Shown here in pieces: positions 21,571-31,741 of a DNA stretch of 64,000 bases. The notes under the pieces are model-generated. The model did no database searches and was not told the DNA's origin. It saw only the letters and a program-made list of their open reading frames with translations. Source of the DNA: Siderastrea siderea (taxonomy: Eukaryota > Cnidaria > Anthozoa > Scleractinia > Rhizangiidae); the NCBI GenBank assembly GCA_964030785.1, contig OZ034967.1:49139533-49203532 (forward strand), written 5' to 3'. Numbering within the stretch: position 1 is the first letter of the stretch; each line of letters opens with the position of its first letter. Position numbers and translations under genes: made by a program.

Positions 21571-22350
21571 ATGTCTGCATCAAGAGAGGTAGTTTAACTT
21601 CATCGTTTTTTGTTTTGCGTGGCAAAAAATCTACGAAAAACTCCTCGCAGACTGTGCCCCAAGCATAAGTCACACAACAGGGTAATAAATCACCAGTAGC
21701 TGAGAAATAGATAAATCCGCTTTTGTTGTGAATAGATATGAAGATCGTCAGTCTCCTAATCCTTTTCCTAGCCCTTTACGATCCTCACAATTCTTCTGTT
21801 CTAATGCCTTTATACAGCTTCTGTTTTCATTGGACCGTGAGGAACGGTTTCAGTCCCTAACCCTCCCCCCCCCCCCCCACCCCTTCCGGGATCTAAATCT
21901 TTTAAATTAAAAGCCTTAAGGAAAAGAGCTGACGAATTTTCTGAATCTTATTGGGGGTAAAAATATACAATAAAAACTAACAGCACCACAGAAGAGTCAT
22001 CACATATCAACAACCCACGTACTGTCAACCATTGCAGAACCACATCACATTACCTCACCAGTATTCGCTGGACAGTAACCGAAAAAAAAAAGCTTAAAAT
22101 TTACAAAAATGTTCGAGTAAAGTTGACAGTAATCACTGCATTAGTATGGATTCCCTCCATGGATTGAAAACATGAGATAATAACTGAACACAGTGGAAAT
22201 TTTAGTCCTTACTTATGTAATAATATTTTTGTTTTTCTTAGATACGTTACCATGGCGAAAGGAGGATTTCCCTGCTGCCTTTTCACTGATGGAAAAGGCA
22301 ATCGAACCAGGATTCTATTTAAAAGAACGTTGCGGAACTATTCTTGGCTG
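21571..22350 (+). pseudogene. Decayed paralogue of the small three-exon gene (copy A)
   Basis: Three blocks correspond to the gene at 27895-31245. Exon a (21571-21588) encodes MSASRE with donor GAG|GTAGTT and an in-frame TAG just upstream. Exon b (21651-21682) follows CTCGCAG and starts TVPQA, but the next codon is TAA where the intact gene has GAA, and about 35 nt are missing. The terminal exon (22242-22350) follows TTTTTCTTAG and encodes TLPWRKEDFPAAFSL, then MEKAIEPGFYLKERCGT. AATAAA signals lie at 22559 and 22569. The terminal exon still looks constrained, so use of another first exon (18621-18693) is possible. Confidence 0.6.
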
Positions 22351-24400
22351 ATAATAACTAAACACTATTACATTGATCACGCAGCACGACTTGCCATAAA
22401 CGTATCTTGATTTAAAAAAATGTCAAACAGAAAATTGTAACTTACGGATCGACAAAGAACCAATACAAACGAAACTGGCTTCAAAAATGTGAAAACGACC
22501 GGAAACCTGTACTGATAAGTATTGATTCAATCAGTAACTGTTCAATCGTGTTTTAAGTAATAAAATCCAATAAAATCTTCACTTGAGATTCAGTAAAAAA
22601 CACAACTCTGAGGCTAAACATCGTGAGCGCAGGCTGACATCACGTAACCTTGCTTGCACCTGACTTGTGATTCACCCTCAGAGAAAAATAATTGGGAGAG
22701 ACTTTTTCGTCTTTTGAAATATGTGGTATACTATCTGTGATATTAAAACCCAAGAGATGCTAATCTCTTCTTAGTTTTAATATATTTCGGACTTTATGTT
22801 CGGGTTAATTATTTATGAGTTAACAAGTAAACAGTCACATAAAGGGAAACTCAAGGCTGAAGGCAATGGATGAACTCACAAGCCATGTCACCGAATGAAA
22901 GGCCACAAAACGAACGAACGAACGAAAGCAGTGAATGAACGAACGAACAAATAACGCATGAACGAACGAACAAACCCGACAATCGAAGGAGCGAAATGCC
23001 AGCCGAACAAACGGAAAATGGACTAATAGCACGAACAAACGCCCGCAAACACGACAACTCAACAAATGGCTGAATACACCTATCCCTTTCAAAACGAAGG
23101 AAAACAGTGCAAGTTTGGTTCAGAATATAGGAAAGTATTTCTGAGCGGCTTTAAAGAAAATCAGAAGAAATTGATTTGAAATTGCCATTGAGAAAGACCG
23201 AAAAGATGGAAGATTAAATGTGCATTAACTTTTTACAGCTATTTTAGTGAGCTCACCAAAACTTATTAAGTTAGATACTGCATAGAATGATAACGAGGAA
23301 ACTGTTTAGTCTGCTCAATCAATCAATTAACCTTATTGACGTGCGGAGTGTTCCAGCTCAATTTGAAAATTGAGCTAATTGGTAACATCTATCAGACCAA
23401 AATGTGTAATTTTCCAGACCCCGCCTCTAAAATTCCGTACCCATTTGAAGACCTGGTCTGTAAAATTCATAACCACATCAGACTTAAAGACCAAAATGGT
23501 TAAAGTCAGAGCAAAACGTCTCAAAAACTGTACCCCTTGCGATGGTACAAACGTATACTGATAACATATACTGATAACATATACAAGAGGGTAGCACCCC
23601 CCAGGGGAAAATGTGTGGTTTGCACGTTCCTCTTTACTAATTAACCTTTTGAAGGCGATTGGCGATTGAGTCTTACTTCCTCTTTTGTCAGTTGTGAACA
23701 TTGCATCAGTCCCATGTATATCAATTATCCAACTCCTCGGGCGAACGTGGGTTATGGACTCACTCTCTCTCACTTGGCGCTTACATAACGTACAATCGGT
23801 GGGTGTACGATAATTGACAAGTGGACGATTTTTGGTGCGCCCATATTTGAACGCTTTTACGACTCGATATTCATTACCATAACAACCTCATTTTAAGAGG
23901 GTAAGGCTGATCTACTTAAAAAAAACTGCGTTGATGATGAGAAAGAAATAGTGAGGTTCACAGCTAGTACAGCTATAACACATGAAATAAGGTTACCCTG
24001 AGGCTACCATCCGCCAAAAGAAAGTAGGAAAGGCATACAACGTCCTATTAAGCCGTCAAGGATTGGAAACACGCTGGACATTAGAAAATCAATTGACCAG
24101 CATTTCTGAATTTAGGCGTCAATTCTTAAAACATATTTACTACTTGTAGTTATTCTCGACCATTCTTAGTCCTAACGTACTTTTACCTTCTCAATTTTTA
24201 TGTTTATTTTTTAATCTAAGACCCTTCTGAAGATCACTATTCAGTGAGAGAGCATCCTCGCTAAACATTATTATCAATTTCTTTTATGTCAGTACCAAGC
24301 AGTACACGAACAGTGACGTCAGTCAGTCTAAATAAATGTCCCTCCCACATACGGTGGATCCTTGACAATGGCCGCGCTTAAACAGAACTTACTGGCGGCT
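22351..24400. other. 3' flank, tandem repeats, no gene
   Basis: After the AATAAA signals there is a (GAAC)n-derived tract at about 22905-22975 and a block of AGACC/GGTCT motifs at 23390-23500 typical of a degenerate MITE. No exon is supported. The short minus frames over the GAAC tract come from the repeat. Copy B: about 51854-53860. Confidence 0.5.
22905..22975. repeat. (GAAC)n tetranucleotide tract
   Basis: Runs of AACGAACGAACGAA interrupted by AGCAGTGAATG and AATAACGCATG. Copy B (52386-52446) is shorter. Confidence 0.85.
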
Positions 24401-24454
24401 TTTGTCGAGCGTGGCCCATCATGCACTGGGAGGTTAAATAAGAGTACTTTTGGT

Positions 24455-24740
24455 TGCAGAGAGGTAGCCATTATGGACTCAACTATTAAAAAGTGACTGT
24501 TAGTGGAGTTAGACTCTACTGGGTTTGGTATGTGAACACCGAGGTGTAGGAGAAAGGCCACCGGCCTCACGTCATCGTCCAATAAGGCACTGATTATCTC
24601 ATCTGAGGGAAGGTCCCTGAAATGAGATCGAGTCATGCGGATCATGACCAGATCAGGAGATCAGCATGCTCTTTTCCCGCTGTAAGCGTATGGCGGCACT
24701 CATGACATGATCGTGTCTTGCACATACAAACGGTTATTAG
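24455..24740. repeat. Paralogous segment 2 of a within-unit duplication
   Basis: Collinear with 20095-20350 through shared blocks such as GAGAGGTAGCCATTA, CTGAAATGAGATC and AGATCAGGAGA. It has an extra stretch of about 60 bp in the middle. It lies upstream of the intact small gene, as segment 1 lies upstream of the decayed one. Copy B: about 53893-54200. Confidence 0.65.
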
Positions 24741-24930
24741 GTGTTTTTTGTTAGACGAACTGAATTTAATACAGAAGTTCATAGATTTATTCAATTGATT
24801 TAAAATGCCAATAAAAGAATATTACACATACATAGGGATTTCATTATCATATTTCTCAGGTGGAGTATTATGTGGTGAGCAAATACCTGCACAGTTTTTG
24901 TTACCAATTTTAACAGCAACTTTCTTTTTA

Positions 24931-25115
24931 AAACCCTTTAATCCCCAATAGTGATTAGCATCAATATTCTCCTCATCATCTCAGTGCATTATAATACATA
25001 CAGACCATGAGAATTAAGCAATTGATTACCAAAGATGAATTGACTTCCAATAAGAAATCAACAAAATGTATAAAGGCCAGTAAGGAGAATTAGTATAATA
25101 ATGAGGCTGGGGTAA
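24931..25115. mobile_element. MITE of the CCTTTAA...CCCC family
   Basis: Begins AACCCTTTAATCCCCAATAG and ends GATGAGGCTGGGGTAA, with the internal ATTCTCCT...AAGGAGAATT pair typical of the family at 2733 and 3338. Copy B: 54318-54523. Confidence 0.6.
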
Positions 25116-27135
25116 GCAAAAGGACACCGGAAGAACTCAAAGTCCGATGTTTATTACACTCAGTCATAGCGGAGCCAGCGCGCTAGCGCGTCAGCGGAGC
25201 TCCATTGCTAAGGAAATTTGGTAATCTACAGGAGGGAGTGATGAACTTAGGCCTGGGCACTAGTGCCGGTATTGGCGAACGAAAATCCGAGGTGTCGGGC
25301 CATCGTGACGTCACAAATAAGTCAGTCCGGGAAATTCAAAGGAAAGTTAACAAATGGCTTCCTTGCAAATGTTTACCGTCCAGTTTCTCAAAAAGAACAG
25401 ATCAAAACGATGAAAGAACAAAAGGTATGCTGCATGCTATAACATAAAAAGTATTCTTAATGCAATTTGGTCCTCAAAACAAAATAACAAATTGGCTATA
25501 AGACTCAAAAAATTTCACGAACGCCTTGGTCGATCGATTGAAATCGTGATCAAGATCACCTTTCAGAAGCTGTATCTCACAAACCCTAAGATGTGTCGCT
25601 TGGAGACAAAAACATAACTTTTATATGTATAAACTCTTTCCAATTTTAGGAAAGTAAATTTTCGTAACAATTTCATTAAAATGATCAGTGGCTTTAATTT
25701 TCATTAAAATGTGGAGAAGAATACTCCAATGCAAAGAAACGTTTACTGTGAATTCATGTGCTTGCTTCAAAGTTAATAATAGGCCACAGCAATTCCTTAC
25801 TTTGCTAAACTATCTAGTAAAAAACGACAAAGACGACAACATTTGCTCGCGGCGAAGAAAAACAGCTGACGCGCCGGCTTTCTGGCCAAATTTGTGCTGA
25901 TGACTGATTGTACTCTTATTGAATAATTATAAAAAAACACAGTCTTTCAAAACCGCCAACTTTCTCAGGTTACTGATGTTAAGGGATTAACAAGGCTCTC
26001 TCTTTACTAGAATGGTCCTCAATTTGACTGTTTTAAAATTAATTAATCTTTGATAATCAAATGACAGGACCAATTCAATTTATTTGCGAAATGGTCATCT
26101 TGATCGTCAGTTGTGGATCAAGTGGACGGTCAGACTCTTTCTAAAACATTGTGCAATCTCGACAGCAAAACTAGAGGAAACTGGAGATATTGAGAATAAA
26201 TCACTGAATCACTGATCCAGATGGTACTCAAATATATCTATTAGTTTTCATAAAAAAGGACAGAACCAGATCAGCGAAAACTTGTTTCCTCGGACGTCCG
26301 CATAATTTGCGAACTGATTCAGATTTTTATGTTGTTCTGCAAAAGCGTAGTTTACACGGGTTAAGTGAGGAGGCAAAAATTTACTAAGTTCGATTACTCT
26401 TTCCCTAGCAATTAAATATCACTATTCTTCCCTTATACAGAAGATGGAAGCAAATACTGTAAGAAAAGTTAACGTTTAAGTGCTAAACATACTCTTCTAG
26501 GTTCGCCTTCTATTATACTCAGCTAAACAAACGGACTGATCATTTTTTAGGTAAATACTATACCACTTGTTTTAACTTGGGTACTTTTGTTAAACTATAG
26601 GCTAGTCCGTAGCCAAGTTTCAAGTTTCCCTGTGGTATATAACTGAAATAAACACAATTTTTCGGACGCGGACAATAACAATTTCCCCGCATAATTCTTC
26701 GATCGCGGAGAGTAAACATGACTCTTAAAACATTATTTAAGTGTGATTTTAACGTTAAGACAAAGAGCCACTTACCTACTCTAAAAAAAGGATGACTAAA
26801 GTTCCATTACCCAAGAAAACAAGCTTAGCTGAAAGCCTAATAGCACAAAAAATACGTTTGTAACCCGAACTCTAACATCAGTTTACCAGCGCCATTTTTG
26901 AAGACTCGGCAAACTCGCCGCTTTTCACGTCGTGACGTCACGATGGCCAGACACCTCGAACCGGCCGAGCGGCGAGTTCATCACTCCCTCCTGGTAATCT
27001 ATCAAGCCAAAAAATTTTGGTAGTGACGTAGTAGTCACGTGACCGTCCGTCCGTACATCCGTACGTCCCTCCGTCCGCACCACAGGTTTACCAATACACT
27101 TCCTACACTGGATATAACCCTGTGCTGAATCCCGT

Positions 27136-27537
27136 GTGTTTTCGGCGCGAAATCGCATGTTGACCCGCGTTGTAGCAAAACAAGCAAAGACAACAAAAGT
27201 CAAAAACAAATTTGTTAATGGAAAAAAAAAGTTCAAAAGAACACTCAGTTGTCTTTTTGGTGGAAGGGGAAAAGTTCAATCTAGGCGAAAGAAATTCGGC
27301 GATAAAGTTCAGGCAAAAAGTTCAAATTTGCCTCGTCGGTTCTGTTCAAACTCGGTCGGCACACCGCTTGAGTTCGCAGCTTTTCGCAGCGGTTTCGACG
27401 CCAAATATAGCAGAGCTATTGCTTTTTGGTTTTTTCTGTCCACAACCATGGTTTTTACGGCGTTTCGAACACATTTTGCCGGGAAAAACACCAGCATTTT
27501 CATGCTGATAGGCAGCTTGTCACGAAGAAAGAAATAA
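27136..27537 (+). other. Unrecognised 133-codon open frame in the A-only block
   Basis: The frame encodes a strongly basic N-terminal half and FWFFLSTTMVFTAFRTHF toward the end. No domain is recognised. It overlaps other open frames on both strands, lies in transposon-rich DNA and is absent from copy B, so it is probably not a gene. Confidence 0.15.
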
Positions 27538-27570
27538 GTATTAAAATTAACCAAGTAAACGATGTCAAAC

Positions 27571-27641
27571 GCCCATGGCCTAGTGGACTACTTATCAGCG
27601 TCTCACGCCGACGACGCGGGTTCGACACTCAGCGGGAGCAT
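27571..27641 (+). tRNA. tRNA-like segment (pseudogene or SINE head)
   Basis: TGGCCTAGTGG (27576) matches an RNA polymerase III A-box, and GGTTCGACACT (27619) is a B-box with one mismatch, about 40 bases apart. TCTCAC between them recalls a tRNA-Glu(CTC) anticodon loop, but the arms do not pair well. A T-rich run at 27649-27686 follows, as in a terminator or SINE tail. It is absent from copy B. I read it as a tRNA-derived SINE or pseudogene, not a working tRNA. Confidence 0.4.
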
Positions 27642-27894
27642 CAAATTTTTTTCTTTTTTTACTTTGCTTTTTTTTTTTTTTTTTTAATAAAACGACTTGG
27701 ATGAGAGTATTTTCACAAATTAATAACTGCCAGCAAAAACAAAACAAAAAACAAAAGCAAAAAACAGACAAAACAAAAAGGGGGGCTCCGCTTTTAGGCT
27801 TGGCTAAATCTATATATTATCCATTGTGTTTCATACCCTTGTAACTGCAAAGACCCAACTCGCGCACTGACCAACTAAAAATTTCTGATCGGGA

Positions 27895-30800
27895 ATGTCT
27901 GCGTCAAGCGAGGTAATTTAACTTCATGATCGTTGATATTTCTTCTTTTAACTGTGTGCGATTGATTATGTTGTATATGTAGCCTGCACAAGCGTTGGTG
28001 TGAGTTTTCCGCGGGTATGGAAGAATACATTTTTTTTTTTGCTCAAACTAAATTCGCTCGGCAAAAGATTTACAATAAAAACTCTTGCAAAGTACAGGAG
28101 AACCACGGAAAGGCTTAAGTTGCGACACAGGTAGACCAATATTTATGACCAAAGCATCTCTTTTTTACGCAGTCTGTGCTGCAAGCAGAAGTCACATATC
28201 AGATAGTAGACGAACATCCAACAGAGACTAACGAACAAGGTAATAGTAGAAAAAAGTTTAAAGTAGCGATTATAACCGCTAGCTCAGTTTTTGTTATGGA
28301 GATCGTCAGTCCACACAGTGTTCAAACGCGCGGCGCGTGCGCAGTTCCCGCCATAATTTTACAAAGGAAACTACAGACTATAAATGTCGAAAGTTTCTCC
28401 TTAACCGCAAAACTTAACGGCCGATTTCTGAAAACTTAAGCTTTTTACTTCGAGCATCATGTGTTCAGAATGAAGTAACTGGCATTCACAAGTTTTATCG
28501 GTGCAAAATTTTCTTTATCGGGACATTTTATGTATCGTTTTCATACCAACCTCGCGCTCGTAAAAGTCTGGACTGATTCAAACAGGGCGGGAAAGGTTGG
28601 GCGATGAAACGAGCAGTCCGCTCTTCAAGCGATGTGTGATGCGGAGAAGGACTGGCACGAGCGCTCTTTCCGCGCTTCCGGTGCGTTTGGTGGCCGGCAA
28701 AATTTACCTTTCAACAAACCGGAAATCTCATTTTCTTTCTTTATTTTTCAGCCAGCCGTGCACTATGATTAAAACGTTTTTCCACAGTCCTGCCTCACAG
28801 CTTAAAATGCTTATGTCTGCGTGGATATTAGTCAATCTTTTTCACAGTAAGTTCCCGAAAAATGCGCTCAATTTGAGAGTGTCGAATGCTTGCTCTTGCC
28901 GAAAACCATGACATGGTTGTCTTTCCTCGTCTCTTTTAAAAAAGCTCCAAATTACTCCACCCTAAATCTTACATATATTAAAGGCCGATAAATTTTACAT
29001 GACTTAATAAAAAATTAGCTGGAGATATTTGGAGGTAGTGGCGTTTTGTAACTTTAAACTTTGTCTCCTTGCAACGCGCAATGGCGATGATTCGTCGCAA
29101 CGCCACAAACTGTATGTAAACAAATTAAAAGTGAAATTAAATTTGCAGATTTCTCCTCCCTTTATGTCACAAAAACAAAGCAAAGAAAACCGTCTAAACT
29201 GAGCAGCAATTCTATTTGTAGTGCCTAAAGAAACAGACAAGCATAGGAGAGGTTTTGGGGAAAAAAGAAGAAGAAGCGTGGTGTTAATGTTGATTTGATT
29301 TAATTAATTAACTAGGGACGTGTCATGATTAACCTTGCACGAGCTGCACTAATTATAAATACGCGTCATGCCACGCGTCATCCAAACGCCATTTTCCATT
29401 TTTTTACTTTGCTCGACACTTTGCTCTGCTCGTTTTAAGACAGTTTTTTTTTTAGCATCGATTAAGGTGGAAAAGACAAAGAAAAGATAACCCAAAGTTA
29501 GCGTTTTTCGGAAACTATTAATAGATTATTAGGATTTTGAATTTGGATCTTTGAATTTTGAATTTTGGTCTAGCACCCAATTCGATCCCAGTCCACTGCA
29601 TCACACCTTTTTGCTCGGACACGCTCGTTTCATCGCCCAACCTTTTTCCGCCCTGGATTCAAACTTCAAGGCTCCGAAAATCGGAAGTGACGTAGCTTTT
29701 TGCATTTGACCGCTGTGAATCGTCATTCTCTTAGTCTTTTCCTTGGCCCCATGTTCCCCCACAAATCTCAGTTGTCTTCTGAAATACCTCAAATTTTATC
29801 TAGTTTTAACGGGAAACTTTATTGGTCATTTTTGAAAGATTCAGTAGTTATTTTCGCAAAAATATCTCGTTTAAACGGCGTGTTAACGTAATCATTACGT
29901 TAGTTTTACAGTGTCTTTGCAAAGCCAGATAAGTTGTTTTAAACACACATGAGAGGAGCACTTCCTACTCAATGAAACATCGATTTTCGTTCTTTCTGTA
30001 TTGAAGCGCAAATTAGGGTAAATTTGGAGGGTAGAAATCAATACGAGAGCAACTTTGTTAAGTTCCTTGAAATTAGTCGTCACAAAAATAATAATAGTAG
30101 TCGTTTTTAAGGCAGTGTACTTCTGTTACGTAAGCAGATTTTTTAATATAACCCTGAGAAAAACGACTCGACTGGGAGAAAACAATATAGAATTTTAATG
30201 AGACCATTAGACTGCAAGTTAGAGATCCTTCCGGGGCATATTTTTATATATAATAAAATCACCAAACCTTAGATCACCTTTTGAAATAGATTGTGACTTC
30301 ACATGAGCATGAGGGACACGAGTTTCGTGGAATTTTTTCCGAGCAGTTAATCAGCGTTGTTTTATTTCACCGGGCTTAGAACTCATTCAGCCGACTGATT
30401 CTTTAACTGTTTTCTTTGACTCAGTTACATTTTCATACAATGCGATATTTTCGTCAATATTTTTTGGAACAAATTGATATTTGAGGCGCGGATTTTTACT
30501 GGTTAGCGCGCCGGAGTTTCTTGTGATCAAAGTTTTTATTGTAAGGACGGTGAGTCTCTACACCCTTAATCGTTTCCATGGTCAACTGTTTAGCCCTTTG
30601 AGCCTAGTATCAACATGCATATTCTCCTTATTGTTCTCCATATATATTTGTTATGTTTTCTAGTCGGGAGAATTTCATTGAACCTCAAGAGGATCATTGC
30701 CTAATTTTACTTGACGTATGTTTGACAAAGTAGTGATGGAGTAAGGAGAATTTAGGTGCTTGTCACTATTCGGGTTTAAAGTCGATTAAAGGGTTAAGCA

Positions 30801-31245
30801 ACGTTACGCCACATGGTCCCTATCGCTACCCTGCCCACGGGGGAGCCCTGCGATAGACTAGCATCCCATCCAGGGAGGAGTAGTATTGAATTGCTTTGTA
30901 GAGAGGTAATCACAGGATATGAGAGCAATGCTAAAATTCTTACTAGAAAAGTGATGTCGCTAATGTTTAATCGGTTACACTGAGAGATTTAAAAATGGGG
31001 ATATTTCAAACTTATAGCATCAAAAACCAATACCACTATGCAATTGGTACAAAACTAGTTAGCATATTGATACAAATGGTAGTCCTTGGTAATGTGATTA
31101 CAATTTTTTGTCAGAGCCATTAATATTGCCATGGCCATCAGAGGAACAGAACACTTTGCCTGCTGCATTCACATTGGTGGAAAAGGCAACCAAACCAGGA
31201 TGCTATCTGAAGACGGGCTCCGGAACTATGCCCGACTATAGCTAG
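27895..31245 (+). CDS. Small three-exon gene, unknown function (copy A, 71 aa)
   Basis: Not recognised. Exon a (27895-27912) encodes MSASSE; an in-frame TGA two codons upstream fixes the start; donor GAG|GTAATT. Exon b (28173-28239) follows TTTTTTACGCAG and encodes SVLQAEVTYQIVDEHPTETN then EQ; donor CAAG|GTAATA. Exon c (31115-31245) follows TTTTTTGTCAG, encodes LPWPSEEQNTLPAAFTLVEK, ATKPGCYLKTGSGTMPDYS and a stop. Phases agree at both junctions (0, then 1+2). AATAAA is at 31365. The product is acidic, with no signal peptide or membrane segment. Against the paralogue terminal exon, changes are mostly silent or conservative in this frame (PAAF(S/T)L(V/M)EKA). Intron 2 carries the 1.4-kb A-only element, and a 2.65-kb A-only block sits about 90 bases upstream. 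Confidence 0.6.
28311..29718. mobile_element. A-only 1.4-kb TIR element in intron 2 of the small gene
   Basis: Copy B has the uninterrupted site ATCGTCAGT|CTCTTAG near 55065. In A the insert is flanked by ATCGTCAGT (28302-28310) and ATCGTCATT (29719-29727), a 9-bp duplication with one change. The ends are roughly inverted (CACAGTGTTCAAACGC against CACAGCGGTCAAATGC). A longer inner inverted repeat pairs about 28573-28650 with about 29590-29665 (GGTTGGGCGATGAAACGAGC and its inverse). No transposase frame. A 9-bp duplication is compatible with Mutator-like elements. Confidence 0.8.
29723..30590. other. Intron sequence, no exon seen
   Basis: Part of intron 2 of the small gene, collinear with copy B 55075-55964. 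There is no recognisable repeat terminus. The open frames here are not conserved in any sense I can test. Confidence 0.45.
30591..30796. mobile_element. MITE with CCCTTTGA/AAAGGGTTA ends
   Basis: Begins TAGCCCTTTGAGCCTAGTAT and ends GATTAAAGGGTTA. Inside, ATTCTCCTTATTG and AAGGAGAATTTAGG are the family's internal inverted pair. Copy B: 55965-56169. Confidence 0.6.
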
Positions 31246-31741
31246 AAACCATGTCACGCGAGTTGACTTATCTTTAGAACAGAAAATTGATTTAGAACAA
31301 ACAAATTGTAACTAAAGAACTAGAAATCATAACTGGTGTCTAATCTGTGTAAGATGTTTTAACCAATAAAAGTTTGAGTTAAAATATTGGAGACGCTTTA
31401 TGAATATATCCGCCAGGGGTCAATGGAGAATGCACTGGGTTACTCACAAGATTTTCTCGTGCTGTCTTATCATCTCCAGAGACTTATTTCCCCTACAGCA
31501 AATGCTATCCAGTCAGTGAAATGCATCGGTCCCCAATTTTACACTGACAACACCTCCTAATGAATAGAAGTTTAACAAATTCGTAAGACAACGTTCCCAG
31601 CAGAAAATTGAAATATAATAGGACATATACATGAAATATGTGGCATTGGAAAAGAGATTTGACAAGAGCTTTGCAGTTTTGCAGCAGCTTAAGCATGTGG
31701 GGAACACAAGAAAGATGCCCACACTTTTCACAAATTCACTG

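Larger units (their letters stand above)
25152..27805. mobile_element. A-only 2.65-kb composite insertion
   Basis: Copy B goes from CCGATGTTT (about 54560) almost directly to the 5' flank of the small gene. The inserted block holds inverted arms at about 25218-25320 and 26925-27003 (CAGGAGGGAGTGATGAACT against its inverse; GGCCATCGTGACGTCAC against its inverse). Next come a (GTCC)n-like stretch (27044-27080), an unrecognised open frame, a tRNA-like segment with a poly-T tail, and A-rich sequence. No transposase was seen. The junctions are not clean, so loss from B is also possible. Confidence 0.6.
1..31741. repeat. Tandem array copy A (about 31.7 kb period)
   Basis: Position 1 corresponds to 31742, and the order of features is kept to 31741/57109. 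Sampled blocks differ by only scattered substitutions; for example GPR157 exon 1 has one difference in 666 bases. The offset falls stepwise where A carries extra DNA: 9287-11297, 20871-21350, 25152-27805 and 28311-29718. The window begins inside the repeat, so the true left breakpoint is not visible and the phase of the unit is arbitrary. Confidence 0.93.

Noticed and set aside
22835..23092. Minus frames rich in FVRSFV repeats
   Set aside because: They translate the (GAAC)n tetranucleotide tract.
24328..24645. 105-codon minus frame MIRMTRSHFRDL...
   Set aside because: The paralogous segment at 20050-20350 and copy B carry stops or indels in this frame, so it is not under coding constraint.
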